A DNA stretch of 64,000 nucleotides from Hydrogenibacillus schlegelii (GTDB lineage: Bacteria > Bacillota > Bacilli > Thermicanales > DSM-22653). The translations under genes were made by a program, and so were the position numbers. Below the pieces are notes generated by a model. That model worked only from the letters and a program-made list of their open reading frames with translations. It was not told the DNA's origin and searched no databases. Positions within the stretch are counted from its first letter, which is position 1, and every line of letters begins with the position of its first letter. Of the stretch, positions 51,249 through 59,643 are shown one piece after another. The stretch lies in the NCBI RefSeq assembly GCF_001653195.1, contig NZ_JXBB01000066.1, positions 1-64,000 on the forward strand, read 5' to 3'.

Positions 51249-51599
51249 GTGGACCGCGCTCGCTTTCTCATTCGCCGCTCGCTCGCCCTTCTCCTCCTCG
51301 CCGCCGTCGGCCTGGCCACCGCCCTCGGCATCGAATGGCTGAAAGAGGCCTTCTTCTCGAGCCTCGCCGGCACCGGCATCAGCTGGGCCCGGGTCGCCGG
51401 CGGCCTGGTCCTGTTCTTCGGCGGCCTCGCGTTTCTCGGCGGACTGATTTTCTATCGGGATGCCAAGCGAAACTACCTGCAGCCCCGTTTTCTGAAGTGG
51501 TACCGTAAGAAAATGCGCTCCCGGAACGCCCGCGGCGCCGATGCCTCGACCCGCAGGGCGGGAGCGCGTTCTTTCCCCACGAAAACGCCCCGCCCCTGA
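51249..51599 (+). CDS. DUF2627 family membrane protein (YqzF-like)
   Basis: About 116 aa, with two membrane helices (about 8-30 and 48-72). The family signature is visible in RVAGGLVLFFGGLAFLGGLIF followed by YRDAKRNYLQPRF; B. subtilis YqzF has HRDRKRNKVQPRF. The GTG at 51249 has GGGGAGGAA upstream; the frame is open to 51126. The C-terminal 40 residues are basic and not part of the family. DUF2627 genes commonly stand next to the bkd operon, as here. Function unknown. Confidence 0.8.
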   Translation: MDRARFLIRRSLALLLLAAVGLATALGIEWLKEAFFSSLAGTGISWARVAGGLVLFFGGLAFLGGLIFYRDAKRNYLQPRFLKWYRKKMRSRNARGADASTRRAGARSFPTKTPRP

Positions 51600-51610
51600 T
51601 GGAGCGGGGC
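51582..51610 (-). terminator. Terminator for the minus-strand GT4 transcript, overlapping the DUF2627 end
   Basis: Stem GCCCCGC/GCGGGGC (51587-51593 with 51604-51610) is followed on the minus strand by GTTTTCG. It covers the DUF2627 stop codon, so convergent transcripts share this site. Confidence 0.55.
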
Positions 51611-51815
51611 ACGCCGGCGCTCGTGCCTTGGGAAGCCGTTCCGTCGGGCCCGTTCCGCCGGGCTCGTTCCGTCGGGGCTCGCTCGGCCCACGTCCGTTTC
51701 CAGAGTTCACGTCGCTCAAGCTTCTGCGCCGAAGCTTGCCTCCGGGCGCCCGTTTCGCCGAAATCCGGCGGTCGACCCTTTCAAGGGGGGAAAAGCCCGG
51801 GCCGAAGGTCGCCGT

Positions 51816-52640
51816 TCACGGCCGCACGCCCAGCCGGTCGAGGGCGCTCAGCCGGCGGGAGCGCTCGATCCGGGCGGAAAGAGACGTCCGTTCGGCGAGC
51901 GCCGCCAGGCCGGCGAAGACGGCCCACACGCCGCCGGCGACGGCCGGCGGCGCCTGAAGAAGGGGGAAAAAAAGCGCCCACGCGAGGGTCGCGACACCCG
52001 CTTCGCCGAAGAGGGCCGTCTTCCGTCGGTCGGCCGAAAGGAGCGGGACGAGCCCGCCGAAAAACGCCGCTCCGGCCGGCGGCCCCCCGAAAGAAAAGGC
52101 GGGGAGGGCGACGAGGGCGAACGCTTTGAGGGCCCGGAGCGGCCGTTTGTCGAGCAGGTTGAGGCCGTGGGCCAGCGTGGAAAAAAGAAGCGCCCCCCAG
52201 GCCGGCGGAGCGCCGGAAGCGGCGGCCTCCAGGGCGCCGGCGACGGGATAGACGACGAGCCTGAGCCCGCCGGTCGTCGGCCGGAGCGTCCGCCCCATCG
52301 CCCGGAGGTGGCCCAGGATCCCCCGAACGGCCGTCGTGCCGAAGGCGTCGTCGACCCAGCCGGTGGCGGCCACCGCCAAAAGCCCCGCCGCCACCGCCGG
52401 CGCCTTCGGCCGGTCGGCCGGATCGGGCAAAAGCGCGTGGTCGGCGACGAGGGCGGCTCCCCACCCGAGGGCGAGGGCGAGGCCCGTCCCGGCCGGCACC
52501 GGGCGGCCGTCGGCGTTCGGCTTGACCCACCCGAACCGGACGGCCAGCCGGCCGTAGGCCGCCGCCATCCCCGCCGCCGCCACGCCCGCGGTGAGCGCTT
52601 CCAGCCCGCTTCGGAAGAGGCCGAAAAGCACCTCACCCAT
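51816..52640 (-). CDS. GT4-family (MraY/WecA-like) phospho-sugar transferase
   Basis: About 274 aa, multi-pass membrane protein of the polyprenyl-phosphate N-acetylhexosamine-1-phosphate transferase family. Motifs are DGRPVPAGTGLAL near the first loop, the Asp-Asp pair in GWVDDAFG, and NLLDKRPLRALK. The last is normally NLLDxRPGRALK, so two positions differ. It would attach a sugar phosphate to undecaprenyl phosphate at the membrane. The ATG at 52640 has GGAGGGTGGGG upstream. It overlaps the GT2 gene by eight bases. Confidence 0.82.
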   Translation of the reverse strand: MGEVLFGLFRSGLEALTAGVAAAGMAAAYGRLAVRFGWVKPNADGRPVPAGTGLALALGWGAALVADHALLPDPADRPKAPAVAAGLLAVAATGWVDDAFGTTAVRGILGHLRAMGRTLRPTTGGLRLVVYPVAGALEAAASGAPPAWGALLFSTLAHGLNLLDKRPLRALKAFALVALPAFSFGGPPAGAAFFGGLVPLLSADRRKTALFGEAGVATLAWALFFPLLQAPPAVAGGVWAVFAGLAALAERTSLSARIERSRRLSALDRLGVRP

Positions 52641-53358
52641 CGCCCCACCCTCCGCTTCGACGGACCCGACGGTCGTATGCCCAAAGCGCCCGAAGGACAT
52701 CCCGGGCCTGTCGCGCCCGGTGCCACATAGCCGCCGGCGTGCGGCCCAGGCGGCGATGATCGAACGGAAGGGGCACCTCCAGCGGCACGATGCCGTCCCG
52801 GAGACTCAGGAGGTTCAGCATCGTCTCGGCGCCGTAGCCGACGTCAAGGGCCGGGGCCCAGCGGCGAAGAGGGGCGCCGGCGATCGCCCGCTGGCCGGAG
52901 AGGGGCGCCTTAAGCCAGACGCCCGTCCGCCGCCAGACGGCCCGGGCCGAAAACCGCCGCAGCCAGCCAAAACCGTCCCCCAGCGCCGGCGGCAGGACGG
53001 CGACGACGTGCTCCGCCTCCCGAGCCAGGAGCGGGCGGACGAGGGCCTCGGCGAGGGCCGCACTTTCGCCGAGGTCCGCGTCCAAAAGGACGATCCACGC
53101 GCCCCGGCTTTCCAGGATGCCGGTCATGAGCGCCCGCCCTTTGCCCCGGTTGACCGGAAGGCGAACGAGGCGCACGGACGACCCCGCCCGGCTGCCTTGC
53201 CGGAACGCCGCGGCCGCGATCGCCTCCGGGCTCACCGGCGGCCGGCTGCCGTCATCGACGACGATCAGCTCCTCCCAAAACGGCCGCGCGGCGAGGCCGC
53301 GAAGGGTCGCGTAGAGCCGGTCCCCGGCGTTGTACGCCGGGACGATGACGCTCACCAC
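52633..53358 (-). CDS. GT2-family glycosyltransferase
   Basis: A 241-aa GT2 enzyme without membrane helices: VSVIVPAYNAGDRL, ELIVVDDGS, NRGKGRALMTGI and LLDADLGE give the nucleotide- and metal-binding parts. It is short for the family and ends soon after the catalytic core. It overlaps steA-like and GT4 genes on both sides, so the three are one transcript. The acceptor may be the lipid-linked sugar made by the GT4 enzyme (inference). Confidence 0.85.
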   Translation of the reverse strand: MVSVIVPAYNAGDRLYATLRGLAARPFWEELIVVDDGSRPPVSPEAIAAAAFRQGSRAGSSVRLVRLPVNRGKGRALMTGILESRGAWIVLLDADLGESAALAEALVRPLLAREAEHVVAVLPPALGDGFGWLRRFSARAVWRRTGVWLKAPLSGQRAIAGAPLRRWAPALDVGYGAETMLNLLSLRDGIVPLEVPLPFDHRRLGRTPAAMWHRARQARDVLRALWAYDRRVRRSGGWGDG

Positions 53359-54476
53359 GCGCCGCCCCTCCGCCCCGACGCAGGCGGCGAATCCGCCGCT
53401 TCAGTCGCCCGGCCGGACCGGTCGGCGAGGGCCGACAGGACGAAGCCCGTCCCGGCGGCGCTCAAGTCGACGATCCGATCCCCGTACAAAAGCCGCACCA
53501 ACAGGGCCCCGGCCACCCCGGCCCTTCCTCGCTCCCGCGCCGCGAGAAAATCCGCTCCGTTGCCGAAAAGGAGAATCAACCGGGCACCGCCGTCGGCGAC
53601 GAGCCGGACGGCCAGATCTTCGCTCGTCCCCGGCGACGGCACGACGCGGTAGGACAGGCCGAGCGCCCTGAGGCGCCGTTCGCCGGGCGCCCGGCCGTCC
53701 GGATAGGCGTGGACGATCCTGAGCGCGGCGACCCGAAGGGCCGACGCGCCGACGCTGTCCATGTCGCCGACGAGGAGGTCGATCGGGAGGTCGAGCCGAA
53801 GCAGATGATCGGCGCCGCCGTCGACGGCCGCCCAATACGGCGGCGCCTTCCCGGCAAACGCCGCCACGACCGGGAGAAGGCGCCGGAGGGCTTCCGGAGC
53901 GCCGGGGCTGCGGGCGACGACAACCGCGACCCGCCCGGACGCCGCCCGGAGCTCCGGAACCTCAAGCGGCGTTAAAAAGAGGGCGGCTTCTTTCCGCATC
54001 CGCTCGGCGGTATTTTGCACGAAGGCGAGAAAACGCCCGGGAAACGCCTCCGCGTCCCGGCAAACGGCCCGGACGACGTCGGCGGCGCCGACGGCCCGGA
54101 GGCGGACGGGCGCCGACCCGAGCGACGCATTTTGCACCGATTGCCGGGGATGAAAGAAAAAGGTGAGGCGCCGGCGTCCGGCTTCCGCCGCCAGGACGGT
54201 CCGATAGGCGGCCGCCCGATCTTCGCCGGGCAGCACGTCAAAGAGCGGAATCCCGGCCGCCAAGAGGAGCGCCGCGCCGAACGCCGGGCCCTCCGGCGGG
54301 GCGCTCGGCTGAAAATTGACGACGGCGCCGGCCCGGCGCTCGATCAGCGCGAGGGCGCTCGTCCGATCGATCCCCCGGTGATCGACGACGGCGGCCCATC
54401 CGGGCCGGAGATGGTGAAGGAGGCGCTTGGTCCGGCGGTCGAACGCCGCCGGCAAGCGAATGCGGTCCGTATTCAA
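53352..54476 (-). CDS. SteA-like protein with thiamine-pyrophosphokinase-like domain
   Basis: A 374-aa protein resembling the putative cytokinetic ring protein SteA. The N-terminal region (HLRPGWAAVVDHRGIDRTSALALIERRAGAVVNFQPS, split here only for reading) is the SteA signature zone. A TPK-like domain follows (about 205-310) with VGDMDSVG. A C-terminal segment (about 305-340) could be membrane-associated. In actinobacteria SteA acts at division; in Bacillota it is uncharacterised. It heads the GT2/GT4 gene group just downstream of spo0A. Confidence 0.72.
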   Translation of the reverse strand: MNTDRIRLPAAFDRRTKRLLHHLRPGWAAVVDHRGIDRTSALALIERRAGAVVNFQPSAPPEGPAFGAALLLAAGIPLFDVLPGEDRAAAYRTVLAAEAGRRRLTFFFHPRQSVQNASLGSAPVRLRAVGAADVVRAVCRDAEAFPGRFLAFVQNTAERMRKEAALFLTPLEVPELRAASGRVAVVVARSPGAPEALRRLLPVVAAFAGKAPPYWAAVDGGADHLLRLDLPIDLLVGDMDSVGASALRVAALRIVHAYPDGRAPGERRLRALGLSYRVVPSPGTSEDLAVRLVADGGARLILLFGNGADFLAARERGRAGVAGALLVRLLYGDRIVDLSAAGTGFVLSALADRSGRATEAADSPPASGRRGGAW

Positions 54477-54701
54477 GGGCTGACGTCCTTCCGCGGCGCC
54501 GAAGGGCCGCCCGTGCTCCGCGCTTATTCTCTCAGATCAGTCTGCCCCGAACGGCCCGTTCCCATTCGCCGCCGCCGACACGCCCCCGGCCGGCGAAAAA
54601 GCGCTCCCCTCCCCCGCGTTGGATTCCAGCCTCGATCGGGTCCGCCCCCAGCCGCCGAAGCGCCTTTCGGCGCCGGCGCTGTGGGGTCGGTGCGACTTTT
54701 G

Positions 54702-55571
54702 TTAAGCCCCCGACGAGCTCGCCACGCGAGCCTCGAGGCGGAGTTTGTCCGCCAGCATGGCGATGAATTCGCTGTTCGTCGGTTTGTCCTTGGCGTGGCT
54801 CACCGTGTAGCCGAACGTCCGGTTGATCGCCTCGACGTTTCCCCGCTGCCAGGCGACCTCGATGGCGTGGCGGATCGCCCGCTCGACGCGGCTTGGCGTC
54901 GTTTTGAAACGCTCGGCGATGGACGGATAGAGCGTCTTGGTGATCGCGCCGAGGAGCTCGATGTCGTCGTAGACCATCCGGATCGCTTCCCGCAGATACT
55001 GGTACCCTTTGATGTGGGCCGGTACCCCGATTTCGTGCAAAAGCGTGCTGATCTTCGCTTCCAAAAGCGCCCGCTCCCGTTCGGCCTCCGCCGACGGCCC
55101 GGTCGGCACCGCCCGTTCGCTCGACCGGAGCCCGGGGCGGAACGAAGCGGATTCGCCGTCCTTCCGCCGAACGGCGTTCGGAGGCCGGTCTTCGGCGGGG
55201 GCGCCGACCGCCTCCCGAACCCGCCGGAGGAGCGCCGCGAAATCAAACGGTTTCATCATGTAATACGCCACGCCGTAACGGGTCGCCCGCCGGGCCATCT
55301 CCTCCTGGCCGAAGGCCGAAAGCATGATCACCTTCATCTCGCCGTTCAGGCGCCCGTCCTGAGCGAGGGCTTCCAGCACATCGATGCCGTCCCGCATCGG
55401 CATGATGACGTCTAAGAGGAGAACGTCCGGCGTATGCTGGTCGAGGAGCTCCAGGGCCGTCTGGCCGTCGTGGGCGACGGCCACAACCGAGATGTCTTCC
55501 TCCGCCTCGAGCACCTCGATGATCTGCCGGGTCAGCTCCCGGTTGTCGTCGACGATCATCACTTCAATCAC
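54702..55571 (-). CDS. spo0A: Sporulation transcription factor Spo0A
   Basis: Master response regulator of sporulation. Receiver domain with acidic pair Asp8/Asp9, phosphoryl Asp54 in LLLDVIMP and Lys in MMKPFDF. Linker about 125-170. DNA-binding domain with [20 protein letters not shown], the recognition helix region [15 protein letters not shown] and [23 protein letters not shown]. At 289 aa the linker is some 20 residues longer than in B. subtilis. The GTG at 55571 is preferred for its GGAGGG site. The upstream region has a sigma-H promoter and 0A boxes. Confidence 0.96.
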   Translation of the reverse strand: MIEVMIVDDNRELTRQIIEVLEAEEDISVVAVAHDGQTALELLDQHTPDVLLLDVIMPMRDGIDVLEALAQDGRLNGEMKVIMLSAFGQEEMARRATRYGVAYYMMKPFDFAALLRRVREAVGAPAEDRPPNAVRRKDGESASFRPGLRSSERAVPTGPSAEAERERALLEAKISTLLHEIGVPAHIKGYQYLREAIRMVYDDIELLGAITKTLYPSIAERFKTTPSRVERAIRHAIEVAWQRGNVEAINRTFGYTVSHAKDKPTNSEFIAMLADKLRLEARVASSSGA

Positions 55572-55627
55572 GCCGATCCCTCCGCCCGTCATGATTCGGC
55601 GCCGTTGCCGGGCCCACACGGTGAACG

Positions 55628-55656
55628 TTATTCGACAGCGAAGCGCAAAATCCTTC
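55628..55656 (-). promoter_or_regulatory. Sigma-H promoter of spo0A with overlapping 0A box
   Basis: Minus strand: GAAGGATTT (55648-55656), 11-base spacer, GTCGAATAA (55628-55636). Both halves match the sigma-H consensus RNAGGAWWW and RNNGAATWW fully. An exact 0A box TGTCGAA (55631-55637) covers the -10. Confidence 0.8.
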
Positions 55657-55699
55657 CGATGTCATTCCCTTTACAAAACTTTATCCATGAACGACGTAT

Positions 55700-55706
55700 T
55701 TCGACA
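55700..55706 (-). promoter_or_regulatory. Second 0A box upstream of spo0A
   Basis: Exact TGTCGAA on the minus strand, 63 bases upstream of the first box, consistent with Spo0A autoregulation of its own gene. Confidence 0.6.
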
Positions 55707-55765
55707 ACATGAGCGCTCCGGCGCCGATCGCTGTCGATCGGCGCCGCGGCGCCCCTCCGCCTAAG

Positions 55766-55797
55766 AACGAATAAGAGCGAAAACGAATAAGAGCGAA
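55766..55797. repeat. Perfect 16-bp tandem duplication upstream of spo0A
   Basis: AACGAATAAGAGCGAA occurs twice back to back (55766-55781 and 55782-55797), followed by a partial third copy (AATGAACGAAAA). It lies between the second 0A box and the spoIVB terminator. Confidence 0.85.
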
Positions 55798-55800
55798 AAT

Positions 55801-55845
55801 GAACGAAAAGCCCGGCTCAGCCTCAGGCGGCCCGAGCCGGGCTTT
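55801..55845 (-). terminator. Terminator at the end of spoIVB
   Basis: Stem of 12 bp, AAAGCCCGGCTC/GAGCCGGGCTTT (55807-55818 with 55834-55845), followed on the minus strand by TTCGTTCATTTTCG. The spoIVB stop codon lies in the loop region. Confidence 0.8.
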
Positions 55846-57121
55846 CTTCGGGGGCGGTCTCGACTTCCGGGATGAGGTCCGTCATCCGAAGCATCCATTC
55901 GATGAAAACGCCGTATCCGCGGGCGGAATCGGAGACGAAGACGTGGGTGACGGCGCCGGCCAGCCGGTCGTCCTGCAGGATGGGGCTTCCGGACATGCCC
56001 TGGACGATGCCGCCGGTTTTTTCAAGCAGCCGGGGATCGGTCACGCGGATGATCATGCTCTTTGTCGACGGGGCATCCTGACGAAAGACGCTTTCGATCT
56101 CGATGTCGTACGCCTCGATCCGGTCCCCCTCGACGACGGTGAGGATCTTCGCCGGACCGGGGTGGACCTCGTCCGCCGGCGCGACCGGCAGCGGGTCCCG
56201 AAAGAGCGGGTGCGACGGTACGGCCGTAAGGCGGCCGAAGATCCCGAAGGGCGTGTTTTTCTCGATGTCGCCGATCTTTTTCCCTTCCTCGGGAAAGATC
56301 GCCCGGATCGCTCCCGGACGCCCCGGCCATCCCCGGTCGACGTCGCTCACCGTCGACGGCAGGATGACGCCGCCGCCGGCGGCGATCGGCCGCCGGGTGT
56401 CGAGGTCGCTGATGACGTGGCCGAGGGCGCCGTAGATGCGCGTGTTGGGATCGTAGAACGTGAGCGTTCCGACGCCGGCGGCCGAATCCCGCACGAAGAG
56501 CCCCAGCTTGTAGCTGTTGTCCTCGGGGTCGAGAAGCGGCCGGACGGTCACGGTGAGGACGTCTTCTCCCCGGGCCAGCTCGACGGTCATCGGCCGGCCG
56601 GCCCGGCCGGCGGCTTCGATGAGGTGCCCGAGTTCCCCGGCGTCTTTGAGCGGCTTTCCGTCGACCTTTTTGATCCGATCGCCGACGCGAATCGCCGCGT
56701 CCTCCGCCGGTGAAACGCCCCGGCCGTCGGCGGTGACGATCTTTTTGTAGCCGACGACCAGGACGCCGTCGGTCTTCAGTTTCACGCCGATCGACTGCCC
56801 GCCGGGATAGACCCGAAGCTCCGGGAACACCCGGACGTTCATCCGGGCGACGGGGAGCGCGCCGAGGCGCACGTCCACCGTCGCCTTCCCGGCGGCGCGG
56901 GGCTCGAGGGCGGCGTCGCCGAAGACGTCGATGACGGACGGGTCGCTGGAGGCGAGGCGAAAGAGCGGCGGAAGCGGGAGGGAAAACGGCGTGCCGGCGA
57001 AGAGGCGTTTTTCCGGCGCGAGGGTAAAATAAGGGGCGAAGAGCGGAGTCTGGACGAGGATGAGCAGAACAAAAACGCCCACGAGGACGCGGTTCGGCCG
57101 CCACCGGCCATCTCTCTGCAC
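55823..57121 (-). CDS. spoIVB: SpoIVB serine peptidase (sigma-K checkpoint signal)
   Basis: A 432-aa forespore-made protease that crosses the inner forespore membrane and triggers pro-SigK processing. An N-terminal membrane anchor lies at about 10-28 and a PDZ domain at about 110-200 (VGDRIKKVDGKPLKDAGEL). The S55 protease domain has His in GALGHVISDLDT and the nucleophile Ser in QGMSGSPILQDDRLAGAVTHV. The GTG at 57121 with GAAGGAG upstream is chosen; the open frame to 57871 runs back over recN and is not coding. Order spo0A-spoIVB-recN is as in Bacillus. Confidence 0.94.
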   Translation of the reverse strand: MQRDGRWRPNRVLVGVFVLLILVQTPLFAPYFTLAPEKRLFAGTPFSLPLPPLFRLASSDPSVIDVFGDAALEPRAAGKATVDVRLGALPVARMNVRVFPELRVYPGGQSIGVKLKTDGVLVVGYKKIVTADGRGVSPAEDAAIRVGDRIKKVDGKPLKDAGELGHLIEAAGRAGRPMTVELARGEDVLTVTVRPLLDPEDNSYKLGLFVRDSAAGVGTLTFYDPNTRIYGALGHVISDLDTRRPIAAGGGVILPSTVSDVDRGWPGRPGAIRAIFPEEGKKIGDIEKNTPFGIFGRLTAVPSHPLFRDPLPVAPADEVHPGPAKILTVVEGDRIEAYDIEIESVFRQDAPSTKSMIIRVTDPRLLEKTGGIVQGMSGSPILQDDRLAGAVTHVFVSDSARGYGVFIEWMLRMTDLIPEVETAPEESPARAA

Positions 57122-57210
57122 GGCTCCACACTCCTTCTCTCCTCGGACGCCCCCGCTCGCGCGGTACTCATAATCTTGCCCTCGGCCACATCGGGTATAC
57201 CCGCAAAACC

Positions 57211-58950
57211 TTACCGCTCGGGGGCGCCGGAGAGAAGAGCGGCTTTTTTCTCCTCCGCCTGGCGCCGAAGGAACGCCGCGTGGCGCAAGGCGGCCTCGGT
57301 GACGACTTCTCCTGAGATGAGCCGGGCGAGCTCCTGATCCGCCTCCGCCGGCGCGAGGCGTTCGATCGCCGAGGCCGCCCCCTCGCCGGTGACGCGTTTG
57401 GACAACCGAAAATGGGCATCCGCAAAGGCGGCCACCTGAGCGAGGTGGGTGACGGCGATCACCTGGTGCCGGAGCGCGAGGCGGGCCATCGCCTCGCCGA
57501 TCGCCTCGCCGGCGGAGCCGCCGACGCCGGTGTCGATTTCGTCGAAGATGAACGTCGCCGGCGGAAGCACCTCCGCCAGCGCGGCAAAAAGGGCCAGCGC
57601 CACCCGCGAAAGCTCCCCGCCGGAGGCCGCCTTGTGAAGCGGCCGCGGCGGATCGCCGGGGTGCGGCTGAAACAAAAGCTCCGGCGCCTCGAGCCCGTCG
57701 GCCCATCCGGACGGGTCGGGAAATGCCCCTTCCGGCCGCACGGGGTCGAGGCGGACGATCAGGCGGGCAGCCGGAAGCTCCAGCGTCCGGACGACGGCGG
57801 TCGCCTTCGCCTCGAGAAGCGCCCGGGCCTCCTCCCGGGCCCGAAAAAGCGCCGCCCCGGCCTTGAGCCACGCATCCCGGAACGCCGCCAGCGCCTTTTG
57901 TTCCGCCTCCCGGGCGGCTTCTTCATCGTCCAGCGCCGAAAGCGCCGCTTCCGCTTCCTCCGCGGTCCGAAGGACCGCCTCCAGCGACCCGCCGTAACGT
58001 TTTTTCAGCCGCTCCAGGGCCTCCAGCCGCTCCTCGACGGCCTGAAGCATCTCCGGTCCTTCCGCCTCCAGCGCCTCTCCGGCATCGACGAGGGCGGCGG
58101 CGATTTCCTCCAGCTGAACCCGGAGCTCCGCAATCTTCGCGCCATAGGCGGCGAGCGCCGGGTCGGCCTCCTCGAGCTCCCGGAGCGCCGCCTCGGCGAC
58201 CCGGAGCAGATCGAGCGCCCGGTGCTCGTCCGAAAGGGCCCGGTAAGCCCGGGCGAGGGCGCTGCGGATGCGCTCCGCGAAAAGCAGGCGGTTGCGCCGC
58301 TCCCACAGGGCCGCATCTTCCCCCGCCTTCGGCCGAACGGCCCGAATGTCGGCGAGCGCCTCTTCGTACGCTTCCCGCCGGGCGCGGGCTTCCGCCCGCC
58401 GGGCGTCCGCCCGGGCGGCGGCGACGTACGCCTCCCGATACCGCTCGTACGCGGCGCGGTACCGTGCCCGGGCTTCCGCGACCGCTTGCCCCCCAAGGGC
58501 GTCGATCCAGGACCGAAGGCGGTTCGGCTCGGCGATCCAGAGCTCATCATGCTGTCGATGCCAGACGATGAGGTGCGGCGCGATGGCCCGGAGGGCCGAA
58601 AGCGGCACGAGGGCGCCGTTTAGGCGGACGGTGCTTCGGCCGCCGGGGACGATCTCCCGCCGGATGACGATGAGGCCGTCCTCCGCGTCAAACGGCGCCC
58701 CGACCGCCTGAAGCGCCTCGGCCACCGACGCCTCCGGCGCCACGAGCCACCGTCCCTCGACGACCGCCGCCCGGGCGCCGCGGCGGACGACGTCCTCCCG
58801 GGCCCGCTCGCCGACCAGGAGGGCGAGGGCCTCGAGGAGGAGCGACTTGCCGGCGCCGGACTCCCCGGTGAGGACGTTCATCCCCGGGGCCCACTCGACC
58901 TTCGCCCGGGGAAACACCGCCACGTTTTCCACCGAAAGCGTGATCAGCAC
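57211..58950 (-). CDS. recN: DNA repair protein RecN
   Basis: SMC-like ATPase acting early at double-strand breaks. It is 579 aa: Walker A GESGAGKSLLLEAL near residue 30, a long Ala/Glu/Arg-rich coiled coil (about 155-370), the ABC signature region SGGELSRVALALFAAL, and Walker B in TFIFDEIDTGVGG. The GTG start has AAAGGAGGGGG upstream. Confidence 0.95.
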   Translation of the reverse strand: MLITLSVENVAVFPRAKVEWAPGMNVLTGESGAGKSLLLEALALLVGERAREDVVRRGARAAVVEGRWLVAPEASVAEALQAVGAPFDAEDGLIVIRREIVPGGRSTVRLNGALVPLSALRAIAPHLIVWHRQHDELWIAEPNRLRSWIDALGGQAVAEARARYRAAYERYREAYVAAARADARRAEARARREAYEEALADIRAVRPKAGEDAALWERRNRLLFAERIRSALARAYRALSDEHRALDLLRVAEAALRELEEADPALAAYGAKIAELRVQLEEIAAALVDAGEALEAEGPEMLQAVEERLEALERLKKRYGGSLEAVLRTAEEAEAALSALDDEEAAREAEQKALAAFRDAWLKAGAALFRAREEARALLEAKATAVVRTLELPAARLIVRLDPVRPEGAFPDPSGWADGLEAPELLFQPHPGDPPRPLHKAASGGELSRVALALFAALAEVLPPATFIFDEIDTGVGGSAGEAIGEAMARLALRHQVIAVTHLAQVAAFADAHFRLSKRVTGEGAASAIERLAPAEADQELARLISGEVVTEAALRHAAFLRRQAEEKKAALLSGAPER

Positions 58951-59074
58951 CTTCCCCCTCCTTTCCCCGCCTCCGCCTCTCGGATCCGCCCCAGGTCCGC
59001 CGGCCGTCTCGGCCGGCGGCTTGTTTCCGCTCCGTCGCCCGGCGGCGTTCCCGACGCCCCTCCCCGAGAGGACT

Positions 59075-59144
59075 TGGCCTGAGGCCGACCGCCGGTCTGG
59101 TCCCTCTCCCGGTGGCAGGCCCGCGGCTGGCCTGAGGTCGACCG
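59075..59144. repeat. Pair of 17-bp direct repeats between argR and recN
   Basis: TGGCCTGAGGCCGACCG (59075-59091) and TGGCCTGAGGTCGACCG (59128-59144) differ at one base and are spaced 53 bases start to start. Each contains a short palindrome. The 58951-59169 gap has no gene. Confidence 0.6.
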
Positions 59145-59169
59145 ATGGCCGGTTCTTTGCCCTTCTGCC

Positions 59170-59643
59170 TCAGCGCCCGATTTCCGGAGCCCCGAACGAA
59201 AGCAGCCAACGCCGCACCTCCAGGGCGCCGGCGGCGCTCCGGCAGACGAGGAGGCACGTGTCGTCGCCGCAGACCGTCCCGACGAGCTCCGGATGGCCGA
59301 GGTCGTCGATGACGGCGCCGAAGGCGTTGGCGTTCCCCGGGAGCGTTTTCAAAACGAGCAAATTTTCCGCCGGCTCAACGGTCAGAAACGCCTCCAGCAT
59401 GAGCCGCCGCAGTTTGTCGGCGCTCGCGCTCCTTCGGTCGGCGCCCGAAAGGGCGTAGCGGTACCTCCCCTCCGGCGTCGGCACCTTGACGAGGCCCAGC
59501 GCCTTGATGTCCCGCGAGACGGTCGCCTGCGTCACCCGAAAGCCTTCCCGCCGCAACAGTTCGACGAGCTCTTCCTGCGTCTCGATGACCCGTTCCGAGA
59601 CGAGCGCCTTGATCCGGACGAGGCGCGCCTCCTTACCCTTCAC
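59170..59643 (-). CDS. argR: Arginine repressor ArgR/AhrC
   Basis: A 157-aa hexameric arginine-responsive regulator. N-terminal winged helix (1-70, TQEELVELLRREGFRVTQATVSRDIKALGLVKV) and C-terminal arginine-binding oligomerisation domain (about 85-150, GNANAFGAVIDDLGHPELVGTVCGDDT). The GTG at 59643 overlaps the end of tlyA by 11 bases. In the B. subtilis order ahrC also lies between recN and yqxC. Confidence 0.95.
   Translation of the reverse strand: MKGKEARLVRIKALVSERVIETQEELVELLRREGFRVTQATVSRDIKALGLVKVPTPEGRYRYALSGADRRSASADKLRRLMLEAFLTVEPAENLLVLKTLPGNANAFGAVIDDLGHPELVGTVCGDDTCLLVCRSAAGALEVRRWLLSFGAPEIGR

Noticed and set aside
57122-57871. 750-base N-terminal extension of the spoIVB frame
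   Set aside because: Overlaps recN out of frame and precedes a GTG with a proper ribosome binding site; composition is shadow-like.
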